This document shows, piece after piece, positions 33,530 to 44,295 of a stretch of 64,000 bases of DNA; position 1 is the first letter of the stretch, and each line of letters opens with the position of its first letter. This DNA comes from Selaginella moellendorffii (Eukaryota > Streptophyta > Lycopodiopsida > Selaginellales > Selaginellaceae). The translations under genes and the position numbers were made by a program. The stretch lies in NCBI RefSeq assembly GCF_000143415.4, contig NW_003314386.1:160629-224628 (forward strand), in the 5' to 3' direction. The notes below the pieces were generated by a model. The model did not search any database. It was not told where the DNA came from and saw nothing but the letters and a program-made list of their open reading frames with translations.

Positions 33530-34199
33530 TGAACAAAGTGCTCTATCATGTCAGTTGGTTTTGTTGGTGCTGAATTTCTTGCAATTTTGACTTTGAGTTT
33601 ATTATGTCGCTGGTGGAACTCTTTGTCATCATCATTTTCCTCCTCGTGCTAGCTTTCATTGTCATCTTCCATTACTATGGGCTATTTTGCCTTCAGAATG
33701 CAAATCTTGTTGTGGAGTTTTATGTTTTCTTTAGCGAGCTGGTTATTGATGTGTTGTGCCTCTGCACATACTGTCCCTTGAAAGGACATATCTCTATGGT
33801 TAGGATTTTGTTCTTTGCCATGGAGTGTTAAGTTTGAGTCCTTATAATAACTTTCTTGAGTTTTTTCTTTGTTAGTGTGGTAGCATTGGAGAAGCTTACT
33901 TCATGTTAGTGTTTGGCATATTTGTTGATGAGTCTTGAAAGATTTACTGATCTCTAAGTCTTGTTTTTGGTCGAAGTTTTTCAAGTTGTTGTTTTTTTTC
34001 ATGTTGCTTTTTTGAGCTTGATTCTTCAAAGTTTCTTTTGTGTTGGATTTTTGAACTTGAGATTCATATTTCTTGATTTATTGAGTTCTTGAGATTGAAC
34101 TTTGTAAACCTTGAATGTGTTGAATTCTTGAGGTCGAGTCTTCATAGTCTTGATGTCTTAATCGTCATGCTTGTAGCTCTTTTTGATGTTTCATTCTTG

Positions 34200-34480
34200 A
34201 TCTTCAAAGTTGAAACCTTTATCTTTTTCAAGGTTGTTGTTGATGATGTTTAAATTATATGATTGGTATTTCTTGAGTTTGTTAAGGTTAACAATTTGGA
34301 GATGCTCACCATTGAGTGTTGTAATTGTTGCCATTCCTAAAGCTTTGAATTCTTGGATGAAGAATAGTCCTTTCTACCTTTACTTTACTTTCGAGTTGAT
34401 TTTCTCAATGTTTCCTTGAAACTAGAGTACTTGATCATTGATTTTGAATTCTTCATTTTTTTTTAGTCTTCTCTTTTTGT
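34200..34480 (-). mobile_element. Gypsy integrase C-terminal remnant
   Basis: Minus-strand translation reads FKINDQVL..., then FFIQEFKALG, then TTLNGEHLQIVNLNKLKKY, which is the usual gypsy integrase C-terminal pattern (channel into a 'GDLVL...' start and an 'LNGE..GLVNGRYLK'-like end). It contains stops. It lies in the right place and orientation to belong with the LTR fragment at 33190-33517. Confidence 0.65.
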
Positions 34481-37014
34481 TGTGGTTTGCTTTTCTTTGT
34501 AGGTTTGAGATATCAATGGGATATTACTGATGTTTACTTTAGGAATTTTAGTTCATTAGTATTGTTGATCGAGATTTATTCAAACTGACTAGTGCGATTG
34601 TTGACATAAATAAGTATTTGTTGACTTTGCGATATTTATTTTGTTTAGTTGGTTGTTGCTAAAGTTAGTTTTCTTATATTATGATATTATTTCCTTTAGG
34701 TGATACATTTGTGAACATTTTGCTTATTAATCAATGATAGTTTGTGCTCTTTAAGTTGTATTTTATAAGTTTTTTGGTATGCTATTTACAATATTTGATA
34801 GTTAAAGCTTTTTCATTGAGTTTTCTTGATGATATACTTACTATTAGATTTTATTGGATGGTTAATCCTATGTCTTTAAAATATCATGATTTTGGTGGTT
34901 CCTATCCTTTACTAATTTATCATATGATAACTTAATTAAAATATTTTATGTTCTAATCTAAGATTTATTCATTAATAATATATATCTCTAAGATATCTTA
35001 GTTTATGACTTTGATATTGTCCATTTATTAATTTTTGGGCTTGAACCAGTATAGGCAAACTAGCCTTGGCACTTCATGTACATAATGAAATTTTTAATTG
35101 TGGCCTATGAGGGAACTATTATAAACTGGTCATATCACTTACCTCTCTTTAAATATTTCTTATTCTATTAAAAAGGTATGACCATGTAAACAACTTTAAC
35201 TATTTATTTACAATAATCTATCTAAACTTTATTGATGGATTTGTTTGTTTGCTTAAAAAGGTTAGGGCTTATAATTTCTTTTTTTATATCATCTATAGAT
35301 AAGGGCATATCATTTTTTTTAAGCTGGATTACATTTAGAGTAGCAAGAGTGGTTAACTTTGCTTGTCATTTCTTTATCAATGATGGCTAAAAGATGTTTG
35401 AGTGGTAGTGCATTTATATTAGATAGATACATTATCTTTTAACTCATTTGAGTTTGTGCATTTCTTACAAAGTGTGAAAGCTGTGAACTTTTTCTAAAGT
35501 TGTTTCTATGGTGGTGGTCTAGACTATAGTATGCATAACAAGGATATAAATCTTGTGAAAGGTTCCAAATATATAATTAAGATAGTGGGTAAATCTTTGG
35601 GCTGAATACTCAAAAGTCATTATGTGGTTTGATTCCTTTGCTCCTTAGTTATGTGCTTAAAAGTTTGGCTTTATCTCTTTGTTAGTAGTCCAAAGCCTTA
35701 AAATTTAAGTTCCACTCTATTATCCTTAACCCACGTGAGAAGTTCCAAATGTATAGTAAGGATAATGGGTAAGTCAGGTATGGGCTAACCAACCTAATAC
35801 ATAACTTAGCTTCCCACTTATATGCCTATCTTTGTTTTACATCTAGCTTGGGTTTAAACCCAACCATGCTAGTTGGTGGAGTATTTATATCTTTGCATTG
35901 GGCCATTAGTATGTTAAAATAACACTAGACTTTATTTGACTTCATTTTGTATACTGGTCTTAACATTGGGATGTTTGATACTTTAGGATTGTTCTTATAT
36001 CACTCCATATTTTTATTCTTTCACTCCTTGGTTAAATGGTTATGAGTTATTCCATGCTTTAATTTCTTCATTCCTTGATTATATGCTTAGGAGTTTGGCT
36101 TTATCCCTTTATTTAATAGTTTAAGTCCCTAAAATTTAGGTTCCACTCTGCTACCTTTGGCCTATGTGTCTAAGGGTTAAGTTTCTACTTTGTAGTTATT
36201 TTATAGTAAATCACTATAAGGTAAAGGTGAAAACCACGTATTCTACAACATCTTGAAGGTGAGTAATACTAGGTTAGGTGACTTCTTGGGAAATTCGAAT
36301 TCAGAAAGTTAAGTTAGTAGTATTGGGTTGGATGACTTCTTGAAAAATTTAAATTCATAAGCTTAAATTTTGGTGAGGAGCTTCTTTAGTTTCTCCTATC
36401 GAACTCTTAGTTTAGGCTTCTAAATTTGGAAAGCACAATTATTATAAATTGCATAAACTAGAGAAATGCATAAAAATCCTAATTTCTTTAGCCAATAATA
36501 AGCAAAGAAGCCTCCAACTTCTTGGCTTGGCTGACACCACAAAAAACTATTAAGCTCTCTATTGATTATTAATTGTTAATTAAACATGTATAGATTAAAC
36601 TATAATATAGTACGCTTGAATTTGGAGCCCACACTCTAAGCTTGTTGCACTATGAAATAAGGCTTTGATATGTATTTAAAATCCTCTATAAGCACCAACT
36701 CTCTGTATTCAGCTTTTACATGTAAAATGGTGCTAAATAAAATCTAGTACAATTTCAGCATACCGGTGGTCTAATGCAATAATGTAAGGAGGTGGGTACC
36801 CCATTGACTAAAGTAGTATGAAACTTTGGCTTAGACTTAAATTAGATGCAAAATAAGGAGCGATACAGCCCAGTGATACCTAAATTAATGTCATAAATGC
36901 TTAATCATGCTTCCAACTATTTTTTCTATTATATGTTTAAATATTTACTAAATATGGAGTAGTATCGAGATATAGAAATACTCTCTACATTCTGTAAATA
37001 TACTTTACTAAGAG
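34481..37014. other. AT-rich DNA, probably transposon debris
   Basis: No intact frame of recognisable function. Two related segments near 35640-35760 and 36060-36180 share the CTTTATCTC and TTCCACTCT words, which suggests a local diverged duplication. The rest is unassigned. Confidence 0.4.
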
Positions 37015-37470
37015 TGATGAAGAGGTAAATGTTTTATTTTGTATATCTTCCCAGGTAGAGTAAAAAAAGAAACCTTAGGCAAAATGGAGTTACATTTAAA
37101 GTTAGGCATCCAAAGAAGAAAAATTTGACTTAGGCAAGAAGTAGTTAGGAATGGTTATAAAATCATGTAGTATATAAATAGCACTTAGATGTGTTGAAAA
37201 ACAACCCCTACTCATTATTATATACATTTGTATTAAATTAACCATCTCTTTTTTCCCACTTATGACTATTTGTGTAAAGTAGAGTTGAGAAAGTGACATA
37301 TATTTATCCTTATTCACACCTTTGGGGTTTGAGGTTGAGTTCTCTTCTATTCTCTTCTCATTTTTTTTCTCTTCTCTTCTTTTATGTTTTTGTCTCTATT
37401 TGTTTGTCACTATTTTGTAGATAAAGGCGAGAACACAAGTATAGGTAAAAAAGCTTTACTCACTTTGTGA
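37015..37470 (+). mobile_element. LTR fragment, inverted copy of 20940-21391
   Basis: Begins TGATGAAGAGG and matches the reverse complement of the LTR fragment at 20940-21391 over about 450 bp with scattered differences. Homology ends near 37470. Confidence 0.6.
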
Positions 37471-37680
37471 TCAGATGGGATAAACCATCACTCTTTGGCT
37501 TGAAAAAAAGCCGAGAGAAAATCACTTATAAATTCCAAATGTGCCTAGTATTAAAAATCACAAGTAGATCTGTTCAGTGATTACAAAGGCCTTAAGCCTA
37601 GACAACACTAAAAAAAGGAGCTCTTCTTGCAATTGCAATAGCTTAATGCTCAAAGAACACAAAAAAGATAGTTTTTTAAC

Positions 37681-38176
37681 TGAAATACAATAGATTAACT
37701 ATACATTTGAGCATTTTCTTGATGGTCAGGATTATGACCTTGACACTCAAGGTTACGATCTTGATATTTAGGACTTAAGAAGAAGTAGCAATTGCCACCA
37801 TGTAAAAGTAGTTAAAGGGAAGACTTAGCACTTAATCCCTATCCCTATCCTTATCTCTATTGTATTTCAGCCTATCACCAATGCACATCCATTTGCTCAA
37901 GACTCAAAGTATTCTAGTGATGTTAAATTTATCCTTACTCACAACCACTCACATAAACATTCTTGGGGATCGAAGGTCTTAGGTTAGTTTCTAAACAACT
38001 CGTGTGTTTAGTAGTTTGTTCTAGAGCAAGGATTATTGTACTAGTGCAAAATCAATGACATCAAAAACCCTTTGTCATTCTGCAACTATCCATCGTAGCT
38101 AGCTTTGCACCAAATTCTCTCTCGCATTTGTAACAAAACTACAACATAACTACACCAAAGAATTTTCAAGTTTTCA
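37681..38176 (+). mobile_element. 5' LTR of a plus-strand gypsy element, with primer site
   Basis: Starts TGAAATACAATAG, homologous to the LTR start TGAAGTATAGC at 33517 (opposite strand), and ends TTTTCA at 38176. Immediately after comes TTGGTGACTACAGTGGGA (38177-38194), a primer-binding-site-like sequence similar to those of plant gypsy elements. The LTR would be ~496 bp. Confidence 0.6.
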
Positions 38177-38194
38177 TTGGTGACTACAGTGGGA

Positions 38195-40130
38195 TAAGAG
38201 ACATCATAAGAAGATCTAAAATCCAAATAGAAAAAACCAAGAAACACATCAAAGAGAAGAGAAAGAGATGAAAATGGTGAAATCGTGAAAATCTTAACAA
38301 AATTCAACAAAATAAAGATTATTCAATTTAATTGAAGATGGCAAAAAAACATTACACAAGTCTTCATTGAGATCGATGTAATTACAATTGACATTCAAAA
38401 ACACTCAAGACTGCAGGATTCAAGAAAGTTTTCCTGAAGACTCAAAAAAGTTTTCTTGACATTTAGGAATATTTTTTTGAGGGTCAAGAAAGTCTACAAT
38501 AGCGAATAAAGCAACATAACTGTCCCTTTGGAGACCAAGCATGTACTAAGTATAAAAATTGTCTTCTTTGTAGTTTCCAGAACTATGCCAAGTCATACAC
38601 CGAGTGCTACCCAAAGAGGAGATGTGCTTATTGCATAGCCAAAAAGACTACTTTGAGGATTAAAGACGAAGAGAAAACTAGCAAAACAGTAAAAAAGAAA
38701 GAAAATTAAAAAGGACGGAAGTATACACAAGCAATACTACATCTGGTTTGACCACTTTACAACAGTCTAGAGATTGACGTAGGTAAACCGAAGTCATATT
38801 TTCCATCACACTTTTATCAATTTCTTACTAACACATAAACAAGAAAATTTGATACTAATTACCTTAGTTTTCAATAACTAACTTTCTTGAGTGCTAGCAG
38901 CAACCAAAAACAGGACTATCAAATAGCAAATCTGTCAACTCCTCACTAGTTAAAGAAATTTCAACACTCAAGAAAATGTAATAATTTTACTTCAACTACT
39001 ACAAGGACCAATCAGTGACACATTACCAACAACAACAATTACCTAAGTTCATGACTATGCACATTAAAACACAATAATGTGCATTAGCGAAATTAAAGAC
39101 TGTCAACTTTGCTATCAATTTACACCAACAAGAAATCTCAAAATTAGAAGATCTGCTACAAGCGAACAACCCCAACTTTATCTTTTACTACATCTAAGAG
39201 TTCCACTACACTTAAGAGCTCAATTATAACAAACAAGAATACGAATTCTAGGACAACTGTCATATCAATAAGCGCGAGATGAATTCAAGTTTATACACAA
39301 ACTCGAAGAGCTCAACCTCAAGATTCAATTCGAAGCACCAAAATTCTAATCACAGTTACTTAGATCAACGCAAAAAATATCAACTCTCAAATTCACAAAC
39401 AAATTTGGTGTGTCAATATCAACGTAATAACACCAATTTGAATCATCACTAAAATTCCTATAATCAAACTATAAAACCAAAGCACAATCATTATCGAAAT
39501 AATCCTAAGAGAAGTTTAAGAAATCATCAAAGCATCACAACAAAAAACTCAAAAAATACAAGACTACCAAGAACAACAATACAATAAAATTAAAAAAAGA
39601 AGACATGAAAATTTGCCTCTTGAGATTCAAGTATAAGATCAACAAAAACAAAAAACACATACACCAATCCATTATAGAATCTTCATCCACTATTAAAAGT
39701 TTATAGGAAACCAAGACAAAACTAAACTCTATATGTGGAGAGTCATCCTTAAACTTTCTTGGATCTCCAATATTTACCTAAATCAAAAATACATTTGCCA
39801 AATAAAAGAAAAATAACACCACAATTAGCATGAAGTACAGTGAATTTATAAAAACCTTCTAATTTTTCTACTACAACAAATGAAAGAAATCAACAGACAA
39901 CAATTTTTCAATAGATACATTACATTTGTTAGCATAGCCATACACAAATTACAAGATGAAAAAATACAAAGAGGAACTTGGGCAAAAGAATGCTAAATAC
40001 ACCCCAAAGTCACAAAATTGTGACAAACTAGCCTCAACCTTCTTTGTCATATTATAGATTATGATGGTTCAATAAATTATTGAGGGACCAAACTCAATAT
40101 CATGGGGGTTTTTGTTAAGTTTGTTTAAGA
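38195..40130 (+). mobile_element. Internal (gag-side) remnant of the plus-strand gypsy element
   Basis: A short plus-strand reading at 38521-38634 is Cys-rich with spacing C-x6-C-x5-C-x2-C-x11-C-x5-C-x2-C, that is, two C-x5-C-x2-C units, probably a zinc-binding part of gag. The following DNA to about 40130 is A- and C-rich with long Asn/Gln/Lys-type translations full of stops. No pol was found and the 3' end was not located. Confidence 0.5.
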
Positions 40131-40950
40131 CAAAGCAAAAGAGAAATAGTAAACCAAATTTAATAATTCATTAAATAAACATTTAAGAATTCTTTTTTTA
40201 TGTTCATCAAGCCAAGTACAAATGTTAAATTTAGTTTACTAACACTTGAATAAGAGTGACTGATAAAAGGTTCAACAATACTAATCTTTTGTTGTTGTGG
40301 TCATTGATAAGTAGTTTTCAATACCCATTTGCAATAAATGCTTAATCCCAAATATTTTAATACCCTTAACTGATTGAAAAATAAGATACATTATTATTTA
40401 TAAATCATTTCCCAATAAATCATTTTTTAAGTATTTCTTTTTGGTTGTTTACACTTCCAAATTGAAAACTAGACCAAACTAAATTGCTAATGTCAATTTA
40501 AATATATGGTGTGATTCTCTTAACTAACTAATAGAGTCAAATTTAAGATCTTTCAAATACTAAATGTAAGCTCTTGAGTTTGAACTTCCCAAAGCCTAAA
40601 AATCAAAAACATTTAACCCTAAGTATCTTAAAACCCTTAACCGATTGAATAAAAGGGTGCACTTTTGTCCATAGGCTTTTTTGTTTTATATTTAAATTTC
40701 AATAAATCACCTCTTAAATTATTATTTTTAATTGCTTATAGAGTTTCATTGGAATATTAACATTTGAAAGAATAAGAAACAAACCTATTGCTTAAACAAG
40801 TGATCTTTTGGGTCACTCTTGACTTTAGCTAGCTTCATTCAGTCGTCTAGTGGTATGAAATATATAAATGAATTTCAAAGCTGGATTTCAACATTGAAAT
40901 TTCAATAAGCTATTAATAAGAATATTCCTAGAATAATATTATAGATGCTT
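40131..40950. other. AT-rich intergenic DNA
   Basis: No gene seen. Two stretches near 40350-40450 and 40600-40720 share the CCCTTAACTGATTGAA-like words and look like a diverged duplication. Confidence 0.4.
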
Positions 40951-41019
40951 GATAGAAAGAATTACAATGGATGGAAGATAGAAATTAAAAAAAGTTGAAA
41001 TCTAAGTCATATATTTAGA

Positions 41020-41510
41020 ATTTTGATAATTAAATCAATATCCAAAATCTATTGGATACACCTTGTTTGAATCAACAATTCTTGAACCAAATATAATTCT
41101 TAACTATAATAGTAACCTTCATGGTAAATTATATCTTCTTATAAAATTATTGTCTGAATGTGGATACTATTGATGATCAGAGTAACTTAAGACAAAGTAT
41201 TTATAATAAGAGCTTTACTACAGAACTTCTAAATGAAGTGGATGGAAAAGCTTGGAAGCATATTTTGGGTCCATAAACGTAATTGATTTAAATAGATATG
41301 ATGAACTTTTCCATGTTAACCTTTTCTTCAATCAAGGTGTATATAACCCTTTTAGAAGTTCCTTAATTAATGGTCCAAATGTAAAAGGCTCTACATTAGC
41401 ACCAATATGAACAAAGGTAAAAGCTGCTATCTCTTTTCAACTAAATGGCAATTTGGTAGCTCAAAATACACCAATTTAACCATATTGCATAGTTAAGGTA
41501 AAGCTTTTTT
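41020..41510 (+). pseudogene. Third bulb-type lectin relic (closest to lectin A)
   Basis: Order and wording match lectin A: a SIGYTL-like segment, the NYN.NL segment, the IIVCMW-like segment, SLINGPNVKGSTLAP (41365-41405), SCYLFQLNGNL and NTPI. Deletions and stops break every frame and the start is lost. It resembles lectin A more than B (for example GSTLAP rather than GSILPP). Confidence 0.8.
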
Positions 41511-41679
41511 ATTGGTTGTTATTCCTTGTTTTATCTATCATCTCTCTCTCTCTTATGTGAGTCTAAAGAATTACTATCACCTTTTTTACTTTTTATAATA
41601 TAAACTTTATAAAATAATGAAACACCGCAGCTAGCCTAGTTGTATAAAGTCGCCCTACGTAGAAAGAAAGAGGTGGTGG

Positions 41680-41706
41680 TGGTGGTGTGTGTGTGTGTGT
41701 TGTATA
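41680..41706. repeat. GGT/GT microsatellite
   Basis: GGTGGTGGTGGT passes into (GT)n. It marks the change from AT-rich debris to moderate-GC DNA. Confidence 0.9.
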
Positions 41707-41967
41707 TAGTGTGGGTCAGAGGGGGCCAGTGGCCAGGCTTGTTGTGTGTGTCACGACTGTGCGAAAATTGTCTCGCGAGTGTGCCTGCCAGTGCTTGTGC
41801 TGCGCTGCACACATCTTGTGTGGGGTGTGGGGCAAAAGCCCAGTACGGACGCCACTGTCGTACTCGAAGGAGTGGCCATTGTCTAGTTCCTCGAATGCAG
41901 CACCGCAGACAACAATGTTAGTTTATTTCGCGGCACTGGGGATTGGAGGAGCGGCGCTGCCTGGCGG

Positions 41968-42056
41968 CAATGGCTTAGATTGCGAAGAATGGATCGATGG
42001 AGCAAGCGTAGAGAGGCACAAAAAAACACAAGGATCAGTGAATGATCTGATCTCTA
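41968..42056. repeat. Inverted copy of the ZW10-pseudogene upstream fragment
   Basis: Reverse complement of about 16310-16400. It sits about 460 bp after the third lectin relic, so lectin and ZW10-flanking DNA are associated at this locus too. One short open frame (GASVERHKKTQGSVNDLI) is kept in both copies, but the stretch is short and this may simply reflect recent duplication. Confidence 0.75.
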
Positions 42057-44295
42057 TACAACACGAAGCAAAGAAAGAAAGACCAAGGAAAGACTTAAAA
42101 ACTGGAGTGAGGGCTGGAAGGAATCCAGTCGATTCTCTATCAATTCATCCCTTGGGTGTTGAGAAAGCAGCTGGAGCGCTCTGTAGCAATGTTGACATTT
42201 CAGTGTATTTAAAAAGATATAGAAAAAAAATAGTAAGAAGTACTCTTTTTTGCACCGAACGAATCCATGGTTTTCTTGTTGCTTTGCGATACCCGTCTTT
42301 AGACTTGTCTTCGCCGTATAGAGGGAGAGCTTTCCAGGAGCATTATACAACACCGTACACGAGGCGCAATGGCCTGTCTCTACGGACGAGGGTAAAATCC
42401 GGATCAAACTCCAGGGGAAAGCGTCTAGATGATTTTACTGCCGTAACTTTGTGGCTTGGCAGTACGCCGCCGGGCGTGTTTTTACTAGTTTTGGAACGTT
42501 AAAAGGTTTCTAAGTACAGCCTCTTACGCCATTGCATGCACGGTTGGCGGTTTTGTTCGTAGCTAGAATATGCGCGCGGGAATATGCTCTCGCCGTCCAA
42601 TCAGTTTGTGGAGGCTCCCTTTTGCCTTTAGTTTTTTGGAAGAGTGGGGTCTGAGAGCTTGTGTAGACAGGAAGAAAATTGGACGCAAACATCTCAATCG
42701 CGCTTTTCTTTGGGACGGGCGGTTTCGTTGTTATCTCGTTATTGGTTTGGATTTTGTTTTCACGAGCGACTAGTCCATTGAATCGGGCATTCTCGAAATT
42801 GTCAAAGTGGTGGCCCGTTTTCATTCCCAGAGGAAAGTGGCGTGAAGGTGTTTCTTGACGCGCAAATCTTGACCCTTGAGATATCTGTGCATTTGATTGA
42901 CAGGTCTACGTCTCTCACAGGGTTTCTAGAAGAACACTTGAATTCGACTCCATTCAAGCTTGCAGGGTTGCGGGCTTTAAAAAGTTGGCGTAAGTTGGGA
43001 TAATCCCTTTTTCTTTAGTTTTGTTGGCATTGTTGCTTGTTGCGTGGATCAACACACGTTTTTCTTTTCTTTAGGGCAATCATGGCTGCACAGCTTCATA
43101 CAAAGTTGTGCATGGGACCCTGTGTGCTTGATTTTGAGCCCGCCTCGGGCTTGTTTGTTTACCAATTTCCTTGCATTTGCCCAACGCGGGCATCACATTG
43201 CCCTCTTGTTTAAAGGCTCGAGTGATGACTATCATGGATTGCACCAAAAGTTTGGATCCGACAAATATACCCAACTGAAGAACCCTAATTTAATAGCTGG
43301 GGAAAGCTGGGATCAAGCATTGTTTGTCTTGTCAATGTTCCTGATTGAGATTGGAATTTCTTTTTTAACCAGTGGAAATGGAAATAATAAAGGAGGGAGT
43401 TTAAAAGTCAAACTAGAAACGAGGTAAAAACTTTGGATGTGTGTGGGTGATGCTATCATTTTGTTTCTTTCCTGTCACTCATTCATTCATGTAATGAGCG
43501 TGTCTATTTGGCATGATTGTGTCCGTTCCGTTAGATCCTCTGGAACATCGACGGTCAGCTCCCACTGCCACGTTTAAACCCCGTCCATTTCAGATTTTGG
43601 CGCGTATCTCTGGCCGTTGGAATCGCCCGGGCATTCCGCCGCATCGGTGTACATCTGGCCGTTAATCACCTGGCGCATTCCGAGAGTTCTTTCTTCTAGG
43701 CCCTCTAGCCTCCTCTCTTCTAGTTTTTCTCATCGTCCCTTTTTCGATGATACCCTTGTGTCGCTCCCTTGGCTGTGGCGCCGTAAGGGACGGTCGATAG
43801 CAGTACAAGAGCGGCGGATTTTCGCGGCGCTCACCAGGACGATCCAAATCCATCCAGTCCAGTGTGTGCAGGAGGAGGATTCAAGGTCAGCTCACTCTCT
43901 CCACGAAATCCTTCGTTCTCGAAATGCGGTGGCTTTCATGATAATCCGTCTTAGAGGGAGAGTTCTTTCTTTCATCTATTGTTGAAAATCTCTGGATCGG
44001 CGAGATTGGAGAGCTTCTTGTCTCGTTTTCTTTCCTTTTGACCGGGGCACGATATTCACAATCTCTCTTGCGGAAGAACGAGTTGGAAAGAAGAGAAAAA
44101 AAAAAGGACTACCTATAAACTAAAGGGGACATTCATGCGTAACTGACCTCTGTCATCCTTGCCGCAGGGAGCGAGATAGGATTTCCAAACGCTCACGTTT
44201 TCGTCGAGAGATATATCGAGCTTGATCTCTTGGAGACATCGACATACAATCTTTGTCGGGGAGATTTTCTCATCGTGTCTCGAGCATGAGCTGCG
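42057..44295. other. Upstream region and leader of the SBP-box gene
   Basis: No supported coding region. The open frames at 41914-42502 and around 43044-43427 have no recognisable family, and the second lacks an ATG at its 5' end. An E2F-like word TTTGGCGC lies at 43596-43603. The last ~300 bases (CT-rich stretches, GAGA-type words) are likely 5' UTR. Confidence 0.45.

Noticed and set aside
41640-41655. TATAAAGTCGCCC shared with ZW10 exon 7 (near 8444)
   Set aside because: Only 13 bases match and the flanks differ, so homology to ZW10 cannot be claimed even though other ZW10-linked DNA lies nearby.
41687-42502. 271-codon plus-strand open frame
   Set aside because: It begins at GTG inside a GT microsatellite, has no recognisable domain, and its middle is an inverted repeat copy. 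An ATG-started part (41914-42502) is possible but unsupported.
43044-43427. 127-codon open frame upstream of the SPL gene
   Set aside because: The first codon is GTG, composition is unremarkable and no family resemblance was found.
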